Of a stretch of DNA of 38,746 nt, positions 1-7,639 are shown piece after piece. Below the pieces are notes generated by a model. That model searched no databases, had not been told where the DNA came from, and saw nothing but the letters and a program-made list of their open reading frames with translations. Positions within the stretch are counted from its first letter, which is position 1. Every line of letters starts with the position of its first letter. Source of the DNA: a bacterium (lineage in GTDB: Bacteria > Bacillota > Clostridia > Christensenellales > Aristaeellaceae); NCBI GenBank assembly GCA_029009515.1, contig JAQXJZ010000095.1, positions 1 through 38,746 of the forward strand, read 5' to 3'. A program made the translations under genes and the position numbers.

Positions 1-2
1 AA

Positions 3-83
3 GCGCTGCGTTGGAAGCAGGGCCTGGTTTGTTATGCCCGGTTTTCAAAAAATCCAAAAGTTTTCCACATGCTTGAGGTGTAG
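3..83 (+). other. possible 3' end of a coding region running in from the left
   Basis: One plus-strand frame is open from the window edge to a TAG at 81-83 and reads as plausible protein (ending KNPKVFHMLEV). It is followed 22 bases later by a good terminator hairpin, which is what the end of a gene would look like. Twenty-six codons are too few to identify a family. A second plus frame, stopping at 74-76, cannot be excluded. Confidence 0.28.
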
Positions 84-100
84 TCAGCTTGTCCAGCATC

Positions 101-150
101 AAAAAAGCTGCCGCAGAATTTTTGCGTTCTGCGACAGCTCCGTTTTTGTT
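101..150. terminator. bidirectional intrinsic terminator
   Basis: A 13-base arm at 106-118 pairs with 127-139 with one mismatch, around an 8-base loop. A T-rich run follows on the plus strand (142-150), and six A at 101-106 give a T tract on the minus strand. It separates whatever lies to the left from the promoter at 150-177. Confidence 0.75.
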
Positions 151-177
151 TGACATTTCCCAATTCAGAGCTATAAT
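150..177 (+). promoter_or_regulatory. consensus sigma-70 type promoter
   Basis: TTGACA (150-155) and TATAAT (172-177) match consensus at all twelve positions with a 16-base spacer. Transcription would start near 184, about 33 bases before the ATG at 217. This is the strongest-looking promoter in the window. Confidence 0.8.
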
Positions 178-216
178 GGTGCATGTTTGATTTTACCTAA
201 GAGGAGCCATCCAGCC

Positions 217-753
217 ATGCACGAGGAACATCCCCGCCAGATCGGCGTAGGCATGCGCAACATCAAGACTGCGCTCGCCGCCACCCTTTGCGCTTTTTTG
301 TATCTTCTCATCGACCGCAACCCCACCTTTGCCTGCATCGGCGCCATCTTTGGCATGGGCTATGATATGGGCAATTCGTGGCTCAACGGCGGCAACCGCC
401 TGTTCGGCACCATCATCGGCGGCTTCATCGCCATGGCGCTGTTCAGCCTGTATCTGCGCTTTGTGCCCGATGGCAGCATGCAGCCGCTTATGCTGCCGTT
501 CCTGTTCGTGGGCGTGGTGGTGCTCATCGTGGCGTGCCAGGTGTGCCGCTGGCCGGGCGGCATTCAGCCGGGCGGCGTGATTCTGTGCATCCTGCTGTTC
601 AGCCAGCCGGTGGACAGCTACATCCCCTACTCCCTCAACCGCATGTTTGACACCGGCGTGGGCGTGCTGATCGCCATGGGCGTCAACCTGCTTCTGCCCC
701 GTGAACGCGTGCTGCGCTGGATGAATGTGTTCCATCGCAAGCACAAGGCGTAA
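217..753 (+). CDS. aromatic acid exporter family-like membrane protein (half-size)
   Basis: A 178-residue integral membrane protein with about five or six hydrophobic segments. The opening, with a short basic region followed by NIKTALAATLCAFLY, and the conserved pattern NGGNRLFGTIIGG resemble the N-terminal membrane domain of the ArAE_1/FUSC-like family, thought to export aromatic acids or related anions. The start is placed at the ATG at 217 because AAGAGGAG (199-206) lies at proper distance; an upstream in-frame TTG at 187 has no ribosome site. Family members usually carry a further cytoplasmic C-terminal domain. That is absent here and the protein ends soon after the last membrane segment (LLLPRERVLRW), so it may be a minimal or oligomeric form. 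It is a single-gene unit with its own promoter and terminator. The membrane location is secure; the substrate is not. Confidence 0.72.
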   Translation: MHEEHPRQIGVGMRNIKTALAATLCAFLYLLIDRNPTFACIGAIFGMGYDMGNSWLNGGNRLFGTIIGGFIAMALFSLYLRFVPDGSMQPLMLPFLFVGVVVLIVACQVCRWPGGIQPGGVILCILLFSQPVDSYIPYSLNRMFDTGVGVLIAMGVNLLLPRERVLRWMNVFHRKHKA

Positions 754-765
754 TACAAGAAAACA

Positions 766-791
766 GGCTGTCCGTTCGGACGGCCATTTTT
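766..791 (+). terminator. intrinsic terminator
   Basis: GGCTGTCC (766-773) pairs with GGACGGCC (778-785), including one G-U pair, around a GTTC loop, followed by five T. It lies 13 bases after the stop of the exporter-like gene. Confidence 0.8.
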
Positions 792-831
792 CGTTTTCAG
801 GCAATCAAATGCAGCTTTCAGGCAAAAAGGC

Positions 832-859
832 ATGACAAACGCAGCGGATCTGATAGGAT
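832..859 (+). promoter_or_regulatory. candidate promoter of the PH-domain gene
   Basis: ATGACA (832-837) and TAGGAT (854-859) with 16-base spacing give partial matches to both sigma-70 boxes, about 40 bases before the ATG at 901. The -10 box is poor, so this is tentative. Confidence 0.35.
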
Positions 860-900
860 GATGATGCGATCCTCTTTGATTATGAAAGGAGTGTTTCATC

Positions 901-1275
901 ATGATCGATTTCACCAACGCCAAATATCTCAAGCTGCATCCCGAAAAGCCGGATCAATTCCTGCCCACCGTGCAGCCCATTCTTCTGCCGGGCGAAGCCA
1001 TCGTAGCCTGCTACCAGAGCGTGCGCGACTACCTCATTTTTACCACGCTGCGTATCATCTCCGTCAACGTACAGGGCGTAACCGGCCGCAAGCAGGATTT
1101 CACCTCGCTGCCCTACAAGCGCATCCAGACCTTCTCCATCGAAACCGCCGGTATGCTGGATCTGGACACGGAGCTGGAATTGTGGTTTTCCGGCCTGGGC
1201 AAGGTGCATCTGGAGTTCACCCGCGGCACGGACATCGCCTCCATCTGCCGCCTGATTGGCGAAGCGGTGCTGTAA
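901..1275 (+). CDS. bacterial PH-domain protein (bPH_1/YvbH-like)
   Basis: A 124-residue protein with no signal peptide or membrane segment. The order of strands and the phrases LLPGEAIVACYQSVRDYLIFTT and LPYKRIQTFSIET match the small bacterial pleckstrin-homology-like domain (PF08000 type), in which a reporter of membrane or stress state is inferred but no enzyme activity is known. The domain fills the whole protein, as is usual for this family. The start is fixed by AAAGGAG at 885-891, nine bases before the ATG. The gene stands alone between a terminator on its left and the promoter of the peptidase gene on its right. Its specific role in the cell cannot be read from the sequence. Confidence 0.8.
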   Translation: MIDFTNAKYLKLHPEKPDQFLPTVQPILLPGEAIVACYQSVRDYLIFTTLRIISVNVQGVTGRKQDFTSLPYKRIQTFSIETAGMLDLDTELELWFSGLGKVHLEFTRGTDIASICRLIGEAVL

Positions 1276-1277
1276 GC

Positions 1278-1306
1278 GTGACACCCGCGCCAAAACGTGC
1301 TATGAT
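1278..1306 (+). promoter_or_regulatory. promoter of the M28 peptidase gene
   Basis: GTGACA (1278-1283) and TATGAT (1301-1306), each five of six matches, are separated by 17 bases. They begin three bases after the stop codon of the PH-domain gene and lie 30 bases before the peptidase ATG. Confidence 0.65.
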
Positions 1307-1336
1307 AGGCATATCTGAACACAGGAGGCAAACTGT

Positions 1337-2602
1337 ATGAACGTATCTGCGCATCGTGCTTTTGCACTGCTCAAGGAACTGGCCTATGTGCGCGTTAGCG
1401 GAAGCGGCGCTGAAAAGCAGGCCGCCAGCCGTCTGTTGGAGGAAGCCCGGTCTACCGGCGCCGAGGCTCATCTGGAATCCTTCACCGTCCCCTGCGGCAA
1501 AGTGAGCCACGCCAGGCTGGTGGTAACCGAGCCCTACGTGAAGGAATATGCCGTCACCGGCTACGAGCGCGCCCAATCCACCCCCGCGGAAGGCCTGGAC
1601 GCCGAATTCTACTATGCCGAAACCCTGCTGCCCGTGCATCTGCAGAATGCCAAAGGCAAGATCGTGCTGATGAACGGCCGCCTGCGCCGCAAGGATTACG
1701 AGAAGCTGCAGAAGGCCGGCGCAGCCGCCATCCTCACCTTCTCCGGCACCACCATCGACCGTCCGAGCGACACGGACTGCGATATCCGCAAACTGCGCGA
1801 GACCCTCACCGAGCCCTTCGGCGATGCGGTGGCGCTGAACCTGCGCGCTGCTGACGCTGCCGAAATCGTGCGCCGTGGCACGAAGAAGATGCACATCGAG
1901 CTCGCCAGCGAGAGCTATGATGCTGAAAGCCAGAACGTGTGCGCCGTGATCGAAGGCACGAAGTATCCGGACGAGATCATCTCCTTCGGCGCGCATTACG
2001 ACAGCGTGCATTTCTCCACCGGCGTGTACGACAACATGTCCGGCAGCGTGATCCTGATGGAGCTGCTGCGCCACTTTGCCGCGCACAAGCCCGAGCGCAC
2101 GCTCAAGTTCAACTGGTACGGCTCCGAGGAGCAGGGTCTGCTGGGCAGCAAGGCCTGGGTCAAGGCGCATGAAAGCGAGCTTGAAAAGCATGTGCTGATG
2201 ATCAACGTAGACGTGGCCGCCGCCACGCTGGGCGTGAACATCGCGCCCGTGCTGGCCACCGAGAAGGCCGTGGGCTATGTGGACGCTCTCATGCGCGAGA
2301 TGGGTGTGGCCTGCGAGGTCAAGCTGGATATCTATTCTTCCGACTGCGTGCCCTTTGCCGACAAGGGCGTGCCCGCCATCAACCTGTGCCGCTTCGGCGC
2401 GCCGGGCGCAAACTACATCCACGACCGCCGCGACAATCTCAAGAGCGCCTACATCGACGAGCGCTCGCTGGATATCACCCTGCAGCAGGCGCTGTACCTG
2501 TCCAGGCGCGTGGTGAGCGCAGCCTCCTTCCCCATTGATCGCGTCATCAGCGACGAGATCCGCGAGAAGGTGGATGAGTACCTCTTTAAGGAAAAGAAAT
2601 AA
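1337..2602 (+). CDS. M28 family zinc aminopeptidase with PA-like insert
   Basis: A 421-residue cytoplasmic metallopeptidase; no signal peptide. The two-zinc site of the M28 family is complete: His220 and Asp222 region (GAHYDS), bridging Asp232 (YDNMSG), the Glu264-Glu265 pair (SEEQGLLGS, general base and ligand), Asp292 (MINVDV) and His362 (NYIHDRRDN). Residues about 45-200 form the protease-associated-type insert commonly seen ahead of this site. The protein should remove N-terminal residues from peptides and so recycle imported or turned-over peptides. ATG 1337 has AGGAGG at 1323-1328. It is monocistronic, with its own promoter and a terminator directly after. The exact residue preference cannot be predicted. 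Confidence 0.9.
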   Translation: MNVSAHRAFALLKELAYVRVSGSGAEKQAASRLLEEARSTGAEAHLESFTVPCGKVSHARLVVTEPYVKEYAVTGYERAQSTPAEGLDAEFYYAETLLPVHLQNAKGKIVLMNGRLRRKDYEKLQKAGAAAILTFSGTTIDRPSDTDCDIRKLRETLTEPFGDAVALNLRAADAAEIVRRGTKKMHIELASESYDAESQNVCAVIEGTKYPDEIISFGAHYDSVHFSTGVYDNMSGSVILMELLRHFAAHKPERTLKFNWYGSEEQGLLGSKAWVKAHESELEKHVLMINVDVAAATLGVNIAPVLATEKAVGYVDALMREMGVACEVKLDIYSSDCVPFADKGVPAINLCRFGAPGANYIHDRRDNLKSAYIDERSLDITLQQALYLSRRVVSAASFPIDRVISDEIREKVDEYLFKEKK

Positions 2603-2610
2603 TCCCTCAC

Positions 2611-2634
2611 AAGGCTGCTGCGGCAGCCTTTTTT
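2611..2634 (+). terminator. intrinsic terminator
   Basis: AAGGCTGC (2611-2618) pairs with GCAGCCTT (2623-2630) around a TGCG loop, ending in six T. It lies eight bases after the peptidase stop codon. Confidence 0.85.
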
Positions 2635-2690
2635 CGTTCATAAAAATGCCGCAGTCCTTCAAACAAGTTCTAACATTTTCGGCGTTTTCA

Positions 2691-2719
2691 TTGCAAAACC
2701 CTGAAAAATAGCATATACT
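2691..2719 (+). promoter_or_regulatory. promoter of the MATE/deacetylase/hydrolase operon
   Basis: TTGCAA (2691-2696) and TATACT (2714-2719) with 17-base spacing lie 32 bases upstream of the MATE start codon. Confidence 0.65.
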
Positions 2720-2751
2720 GGTGGCAGCCCACTGGAAGAAGGCGACGGATC

Positions 2752-4134
2752 ATGTTCACAAAAGCTCATGCCTGGCTGGAGGATGCTTTCACCTCTCGGC
2801 AGTTTACCTATAAGCAGCTGCGCAGCATGTTTTTTACCCTGGTGCTGGATGCTTTCTTCATCATGTTCATCAACATGCTGTCGGTGTCCATGGTCTCCTC
2901 TACAGGCGAGGCAGCCATGGCGGCGGTCAACATGGTGGGTTCCGTCAACTCGCTGGTGTCGCTCATTTTCTCGGCGCTGGCCACGGGCGGTTCCATTGTG
3001 ATCGCGCGCGCCAAGGGACGCGGCGATGAAGGCGGTATCCGCACCGTCATTGGCGAGACCATCTGCCTGTGCGGTGCGGTAGCCATCGTGTTTGGCGGCA
3101 TGCTGTTTGCGCTGAGCGAAGTGCTCATCGGCGTATTGTATCCGCGTGCGGAGCCGCTGCTGGTGGACTACTCCATCCGCTACATGCGCCTGGTGTGCAT
3201 CTCCTTCATTCCCTTCTCGGTGTTCAACGTTATCTTCTTCGCCTTCCGCAGCACCGGCGATACGCGCTCCAGCCTTTTCCTGACCATCTTCATCAACACG
3301 CTGCACCTGCTTTGCAGCTTCCTCTTCATCAACGGCATGCATCTGGGCGTGACCGGTGCAGGCATGAGCTACATCGTGGCGCGCACCGCCGGCATGATCG
3401 TGGCGCTGGTATGGCTTTTGAAGGTGCACAACGAATACCACATTCACCTGCGCAACCTGTTCCATTTCTCCAAAGACATCACGGCGCAGATTGTGCAGCT
3501 GGGCGTACCCATCGCGTGGGAATCCGCGCTGTTCCAGGGCGGCATGCTGCTGGTGCAGATCTATTTGGCCTACCTCACCACCACCGATCTGGCGGCGCAC
3601 GGCGTGGCCAACTCGGTGTTCGGATTGTTCCTGTCCACCGGCAACGCCATGACCTCCTTTGCCACCACGGTGTGCGGCCAGTGCTACGGCGCCGGGCTGT
3701 ATGAGCTCACCCGCCGCTACTGCCGCAAGATTGTTGCCGCAGGCCGCGTGGTGCTTCTGGTGGTGACGGTGGTGTTCCTTGCGGCCACGCCGCTCCTGCT
3801 CAAGCTGTACAGCCCGTCCGAAACGGCGCTGCCCATCATCTGGACTTGCCTCGCCATCGGCTGCATCGGCCTGCCCATCATCTGGTGCGATGGCTACATC
3901 ACGCCCATGGCGCTGCGCACGGCGGGCGACGCCACGTTCTCCTCGGTGGTGTCCGTGGTGGCGCTGGCCATCGGCCGCATCATCATCGGCTACGTCCTGA
4001 CCATCGTCCTCGGCCTTGGCGTGCCGGGCGTGTGGATTGGCATGATGTGCGAATGGCTCATCCGCGCCGTGCTGATGCGCATCCGCCTGCGCGGCGACAA
4101 GTGGCTGCATATTCAAGAAGTCAAAGCTGCTTAA
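2752..4134 (+). CDS. MATE family multidrug/metabolite exporter
   Basis: A 460-residue polytopic protein with about twelve hydrophobic segments in two halves, typical for the multidrug and toxic compound extrusion family, which swaps Na+ or H+ for organic cations or other metabolites. Characteristic stretches are AAMAAVNMVGSVNSLVSLIF in the first half and AAHGVANSVFGLFLSTGNAM in the second. The length is normal for the family. The ribosome site is modest (AGAAGG, nine bases before ATG). It heads a three-gene operon with a PIG-L type deacetylase (34 bases downstream) and a serine hydrolase, so export of a compound modified by those two enzymes, or resistance to one, is possible but unproven. 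A second unrelated MATE gene lies at 35.3-36.6 kb. Confidence 0.9.
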   Translation: MFTKAHAWLEDAFTSRQFTYKQLRSMFFTLVLDAFFIMFINMLSVSMVSSTGEAAMAAVNMVGSVNSLVSLIFSALATGGSIVIARAKGRGDEGGIRTVIGETICLCGAVAIVFGGMLFALSEVLIGVLYPRAEPLLVDYSIRYMRLVCISFIPFSVFNVIFFAFRSTGDTRSSLFLTIFINTLHLLCSFLFINGMHLGVTGAGMSYIVARTAGMIVALVWLLKVHNEYHIHLRNLFHFSKDITAQIVQLGVPIAWESALFQGGMLLVQIYLAYLTTTDLAAHGVANSVFGLFLSTGNAMTSFATTVCGQCYGAGLYELTRRYCRKIVAAGRVVLLVVTVVFLAATPLLLKLYSPSETALPIIWTCLAIGCIGLPIIWCDGYITPMALRTAGDATFSSVVSVVALAIGRIIIGYVLTIVLGLGVPGVWIGMMCEWLIRAVLMRIRLRGDKWLHIQEVKAA

Positions 4135-4168
4135 CTTTCTTCATGTACAGACAACGGAGGTATGCTTC

Positions 4169-4870
4169 ATGAGTGAAACCCGGAAAACCATCATGGCCGT
4201 CGGCGCGCACACCGGCGACGCACAACTGACCTGCGGCATGCTGCTGGCGCGGCACGCCATGGAGGGCGACCGCATCATCACGCTGGATCTGACCGCCGGC
4301 GAGCGCGGCACGCCCAAGGGCTGGACGCAGTCCGACTTCCGCAAATACAATGTGGACTGTGCAGGCGAATTCGCCAAAATGCTGGGCGGCGAGAGCATTG
4401 TGCTGGACATTCCGGACGGCGAGCTGACCTACTCGCAGGATCTGGCCATCCGCATCGGCGATATCATGCGCGAGCATCAGGTGAACACCGTTCTGTATCA
4501 CTGGAAGAACTCCATGCACAAGGATCACATTGCCGCCAGCCAGCTCACCACCGACGCCATCTTCTTCGGCTCGCTTGCCACGTTTGATCGTCCGCTGCCG
4601 CCTGCGCCCATCCGCCGCTTCCTGTATGCGGAAAACTGGGAGGACAGCGAGGGCTTTGTACCCTACATGTATTTTGACGTGACCGACGCCTTCCCGCTGT
4701 GGAAGGACGCGGTGCGCAAGCTGTGGCTGACCGAGCACAGCACGGACTTCAAGTATCTGCAGTACTACGAAGGCCTTGCCCGCATGCGCGGCGCGCTGAT
4801 CAAGAAGGAATACGGCACCGCCTTTGGCATTGACGAATACGCCAAGCGCGTCATCGGCCAGACCCGATAA
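4169..4870 (+). CDS. PIG-L (LmbE-like) family deacetylase, variant active site
   Basis: A 233-residue cytoplasmic protein of the PIG-L fold, zinc amidases that remove N-acetyl groups from sugar conjugates (for example MshB, BshB and GlcNAc-PI deacetylase). The usual AHPDD motif reads AHTGD here. His14 and Asp17, the expected zinc ligands, are kept, but the Asp that acts as general base in MshB is replaced by Gly16. The third zinc ligand is His117 or His120 in MHKDH. This GAHxGD pattern may mark a subfamily with another catalytic base or chemistry. ATG 4169 has CGGAGG at 4155-4160. It sits in the middle of the operon between the MATE exporter and the serine hydrolase. The substrate is unknown. 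Confidence 0.82.
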   Translation: MSETRKTIMAVGAHTGDAQLTCGMLLARHAMEGDRIITLDLTAGERGTPKGWTQSDFRKYNVDCAGEFAKMLGGESIVLDIPDGELTYSQDLAIRIGDIMREHQVNTVLYHWKNSMHKDHIAASQLTTDAIFFGSLATFDRPLPPAPIRRFLYAENWEDSEGFVPYMYFDVTDAFPLWKDAVRKLWLTEHSTDFKYLQYYEGLARMRGALIKKEYGTAFGIDEYAKRVIGQTR

Positions 4871-4884
4871 AAGGGAGAATGCAT

Positions 4885-5919
4885 ATGCAGAAGCTGCTTG
4901 ACCGCCTGCTCCAGCAGGGTCTGGAGGAAGGCTGCTTTCCCGGCGCGGTGGCCGCTGTGGGCGACGCCAACCATGTGTGGGCCGTATCCACCGTGGGTGT
5001 GATTGCGCAGGGTGGGCCCGAAGTGAACCGTGAAACCCGCTACGACATGGCGTCGCTGAGCAAGGTGCTGGGCCCCACCATGATCGCCCTGCGCCTGATT
5101 GAGGAAGGCAAACTGAGCCTGTATGACACCATCGGCACGTTCTTTCCGGATGCGCCGGAGGACAAGCGCGGCATCACCGTGTTTCAGCTGATGACCCACA
5201 CCGCCGGTTTCAATCCCGCTTTCTGGCTGGATCAGCTGGCTGAAAGTCCCGAAGATGCGCTGCGCGTGCTGCTGGATCAGCCCCTGGACAACCCGCCCGG
5301 CGGCGCGCCCAGCTACAGCTGCATGGGCTACATCACCCTTGGCAAGATGCTGGAAAAACTGGGCGGCAAGCCGCTCAACGTGCTGGCGGATGAGATGGTG
5401 TTTGGTCCGCTGGGCATGAAAAACACCGGCTACTGCCCCACGGGCGATAACATTGCCGCAACGGAGATCTGCGCCGAAACCGGCATTGCGTGGCAGGGCA
5501 TTGTGCATGATGAGAACGCGCGTTTCCTGCGCGGCATCTCCGCCAATGCGGGCGTGTTCAGCTGCATCGACGACATGATCATCTTTGCCCAGATGCTCGC
5601 GCGCGGCGGCGACGGATATCTGTCTCCTGCCATGATGGACAAGGCCACCCGCTGCTACACGCCGGACGCCGACGTGCACCGCGGTCTGGGCTTCCACCTG
5701 GCCGGCACCGAGCTCAACTTCATGGGCGATCTGTTCCCGGATTGCTCCTTCGGCCACACCGGCTTCACCGGCACGTCGCTGGCGGTGGATCCCACGACGG
5801 GCGTGTTCGCCGTTCTGCTCAGCAACCGCGTGCATCCCACCCGCGACAACCTGAAGCTCATGCGCTTCCGCCGCCTGTTCCACAACGCGCTGTACGCCGA
5901 GGCGTCGCGCAGGATGTGA
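4885..5919 (+). CDS. serine hydrolase of the beta-lactamase/class C PBP fold
   Basis: A 344-residue protein of the beta-lactamase-related family, without a signal peptide. The active-site set is visible: Ser57-Leu-Ser-Lys60 (nucleophile and general base), Tyr144-Ser-Cys in place of the usual YxN, and His291-Thr-Gly in place of KTG. The HTG form is common in the esterase and peptidase members rather than in true beta-lactamases. ATG 4885 is preferred over ATG 4879 because AAGGGAG at 4871-4877 would be only one base from the earlier codon. It is the last gene of the operon, 14 bases after the deacetylase. Esterase, D-aminopeptidase or amidase activity is possible; antibiotic hydrolysis is less likely given the cytoplasmic location. 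Confidence 0.87.
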   Translation: MQKLLDRLLQQGLEEGCFPGAVAAVGDANHVWAVSTVGVIAQGGPEVNRETRYDMASLSKVLGPTMIALRLIEEGKLSLYDTIGTFFPDAPEDKRGITVFQLMTHTAGFNPAFWLDQLAESPEDALRVLLDQPLDNPPGGAPSYSCMGYITLGKMLEKLGGKPLNVLADEMVFGPLGMKNTGYCPTGDNIAATEICAETGIAWQGIVHDENARFLRGISANAGVFSCIDDMIIFAQMLARGGDGYLSPAMMDKATRCYTPDADVHRGLGFHLAGTELNFMGDLFPDCSFGHTGFTGTSLAVDPTTGVFAVLLSNRVHPTRDNLKLMRFRRLFHNALYAEASRRM

Positions 5920-5933
5920 CGGCAAACCATAGC

Positions 5934-5965
5934 AAAAAGGCGCTGCATTTCGCAGAGCCTTTTTT
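5934..5965. terminator. bidirectional terminator between convergent operons
   Basis: AAAAAGGC then CTGC (5934-5946) pairs with GCAG then GCCTTTTT (5952-5965), with one G/A mismatch. It ends in T6 on the plus strand and in T5 on the minus strand, so it serves both the serine hydrolase and the lyase-like gene that ends at 5990. Confidence 0.85.
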
Positions 5966-5989
5966 GTATGGGGAAACCGCTTTGCAGTC

Positions 5990-7621
5990 TCAGGGACGGA
6001 TGAGAATTTTGTGGTGGAAGGCGGTGTAGTCGGTCATGTAGACGGTGGCACAGCCGGCGGTCTTGGCTTCGCTGTCCTCCTTGCCTTCGGTGAAATGGTG
6101 CGTGCCGAAGGCCGGGCCGATGGTCATGACGGAGGCGGGATTGGACACTTCAAAGAAGGAATCGCGCAGCACCAGCACTTCGTCGCCGTGCACGGGCATG
6201 GTCATGTGATCGTTGGAGATGCGGTCGATGCCGCCAAAGGCCAGCTCCACGCGCCACGGCGCGCCTTCCACGCCGCTGGTGCGCACATCCAGTTCAAGGC
6301 CGTCATCGGTTTCGCGGATCGTCACGTCGATGTCCATGTCCGGCCCCAGCTTCTTGTCGCGGCTGGTGTTGTCCATCTGCCACCAGTCGCTGGTGGCGGG
6401 TTTCTCCTTGAAGGGCAGGTAGTACCAGCCGCGCATGGTCTGGTGCAGATGGAACGCGCCGGTTTCATCCTGCGTCATGGTTTCGGCCTTGAAGGCGCGG
6501 TGTTCGCAGAAGCTGCCGCCAATCTTCACCGCCAGCTTGATGGAGCCGTTGTGTACGTACAGGAAGTTGGATTTGCCGCGCATGACGGTGTAGGTGTAGT
6601 GACCGCGGCGCACGCGCGCGATGCCGGAATCCTGATAGAATGCGCTGTAGCGCTCCGGCGTACCGCTCGCTTCGCACTCACAGACGATGAGCTCGGGGCG
6701 GTTCATCAGGTCGATGAGCACATCAGGGGCAAGGATCTGCTTTTCACGCACGACCTGCATGATGTGGTTGGCCATGGCGAGGAATTCCGGAATCTGCCTG
6801 GTTGTGCCCAGATAGAGATACTCCAGATAGTAGCCGTCCGCATAGACGAGGCGGTCCTTGTCAAAACGGGTGGAATTGGCGGTGAACACGCTGTCGTCCG
6901 GCTCCCAGTAGGTGAGCATCATGCGCAGGTTGCAGATGACGTGCTCCTCAAACGAGGGATCATCCAGCCCGTCGGCCAGCAGCAGCATGGCGTCGTTGTT
7001 GACGGCATTGTAGTTGCCGGCGGATTTTTCCGCGTACTCGCCGTCGGCATTGCAGTCGATGCCCTCATTGAGGTACTGCGCAGCAGCGGCGGTGAGATCT
7101 TCTTCCTGAAAGAGCTTGCCGCAGATGGACAGCACCGAGGCAATGGCCCAGCGGTGGTTGGGCGTGTGGAAGCCGCCCTCCAGCAGACCGCGCGCGCCCT
7201 GGTGGATGATGCGCTCCAGCCGCTGCAGGATGCCGCTTTCCTCCTGCGTGCGCTCAATGCCGCGCAGATAGCGCAGATGCGGGATGATCTTGACGATGCA
7301 GAAGGCCGTGTCCGGCGCAGAGAAGAAATTGCAGGTGACGTAATCGAACAGGCCGTTTTCGTGCTGCACGCGCTGCACGTAGTCAAGACCCAGATGGATG
7401 CGCGCAAGAATGTTTTCGTCGTGATAATACCGGCTGTCCGGGCAGCAGTACACGGCGATCATGGAGGCGGTCTGGTAGATGGCAAACTTTGCCTGATACA
7501 CGCCGTCCGGCTGGCTGAACGCACCGCAGTACGGGCTGTGGACGTTCTGGTTCTGCGTGCGCAGCGATCGCTCCACGCGCACCTCGGTATCGTGCAGGAT
7601 GGTCTGATAATGGGCTTGCAT
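5990..7621 (-). CDS. putative (alpha/alpha) toroid polysaccharide lyase-like protein
   Basis: A 543-residue protein without a signal peptide. I do not recognise an exact family. The first about 330 residues are helical with repeated aromatic and charged helices and conserved-looking patches (NHRWAIASVL around His156, and GNYNAVNND around 202-210); the last about 200 residues are beta-rich. This two-part build, toroid then beta-sandwich, is that of heparinase II/III-like and alginate-lyase-like enzymes, which cleave uronic-acid polymers by beta-elimination. His156, Asn203 and Tyr204 are candidate catalytic residues by position only. It is the last gene of the glycan operon, 18 bases after the GH38 stop, with AAGGAG before the ATG. 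Co-occurrence with a GH105 unsaturated-uronyl hydrolase supports a lyase role acting on imported oligosaccharides. A glycosidase is the alternative. Confidence 0.6.
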   Translation of the reverse strand: MQAHYQTILHDTEVRVERSLRTQNQNVHSPYCGAFSQPDGVYQAKFAIYQTASMIAVYCCPDSRYYHDENILARIHLGLDYVQRVQHENGLFDYVTCNFFSAPDTAFCIVKIIPHLRYLRGIERTQEESGILQRLERIIHQGARGLLEGGFHTPNHRWAIASVLSICGKLFQEEDLTAAAAQYLNEGIDCNADGEYAEKSAGNYNAVNNDAMLLLADGLDDPSFEEHVICNLRMMLTYWEPDDSVFTANSTRFDKDRLVYADGYYLEYLYLGTTRQIPEFLAMANHIMQVVREKQILAPDVLIDLMNRPELIVCECEASGTPERYSAFYQDSGIARVRRGHYTYTVMRGKSNFLYVHNGSIKLAVKIGGSFCEHRAFKAETMTQDETGAFHLHQTMRGWYYLPFKEKPATSDWWQMDNTSRDKKLGPDMDIDVTIRETDDGLELDVRTSGVEGAPWRVELAFGGIDRISNDHMTMPVHGDEVLVLRDSFFEVSNPASVMTIGPAFGTHHFTEGKEDSEAKTAGCATVYMTDYTAFHHKILIRP

Positions 7622-7639
7622 ACGGTTCTCCTTCCCCTG

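Noticed and set aside
1-99. Minus-strand open frame from an ATG at 99 running off the left edge (MLDKLTTPQACGKLL...)
   Set aside because: A terminator T tract lies immediately before the ATG with no ribosome site. The plus-strand reading plus terminator explains the region better.
4885-5919. True beta-lactamase giving antibiotic resistance
   Set aside because: No signal peptide and an HTG motif in place of KTG point to the esterase/peptidase branch.
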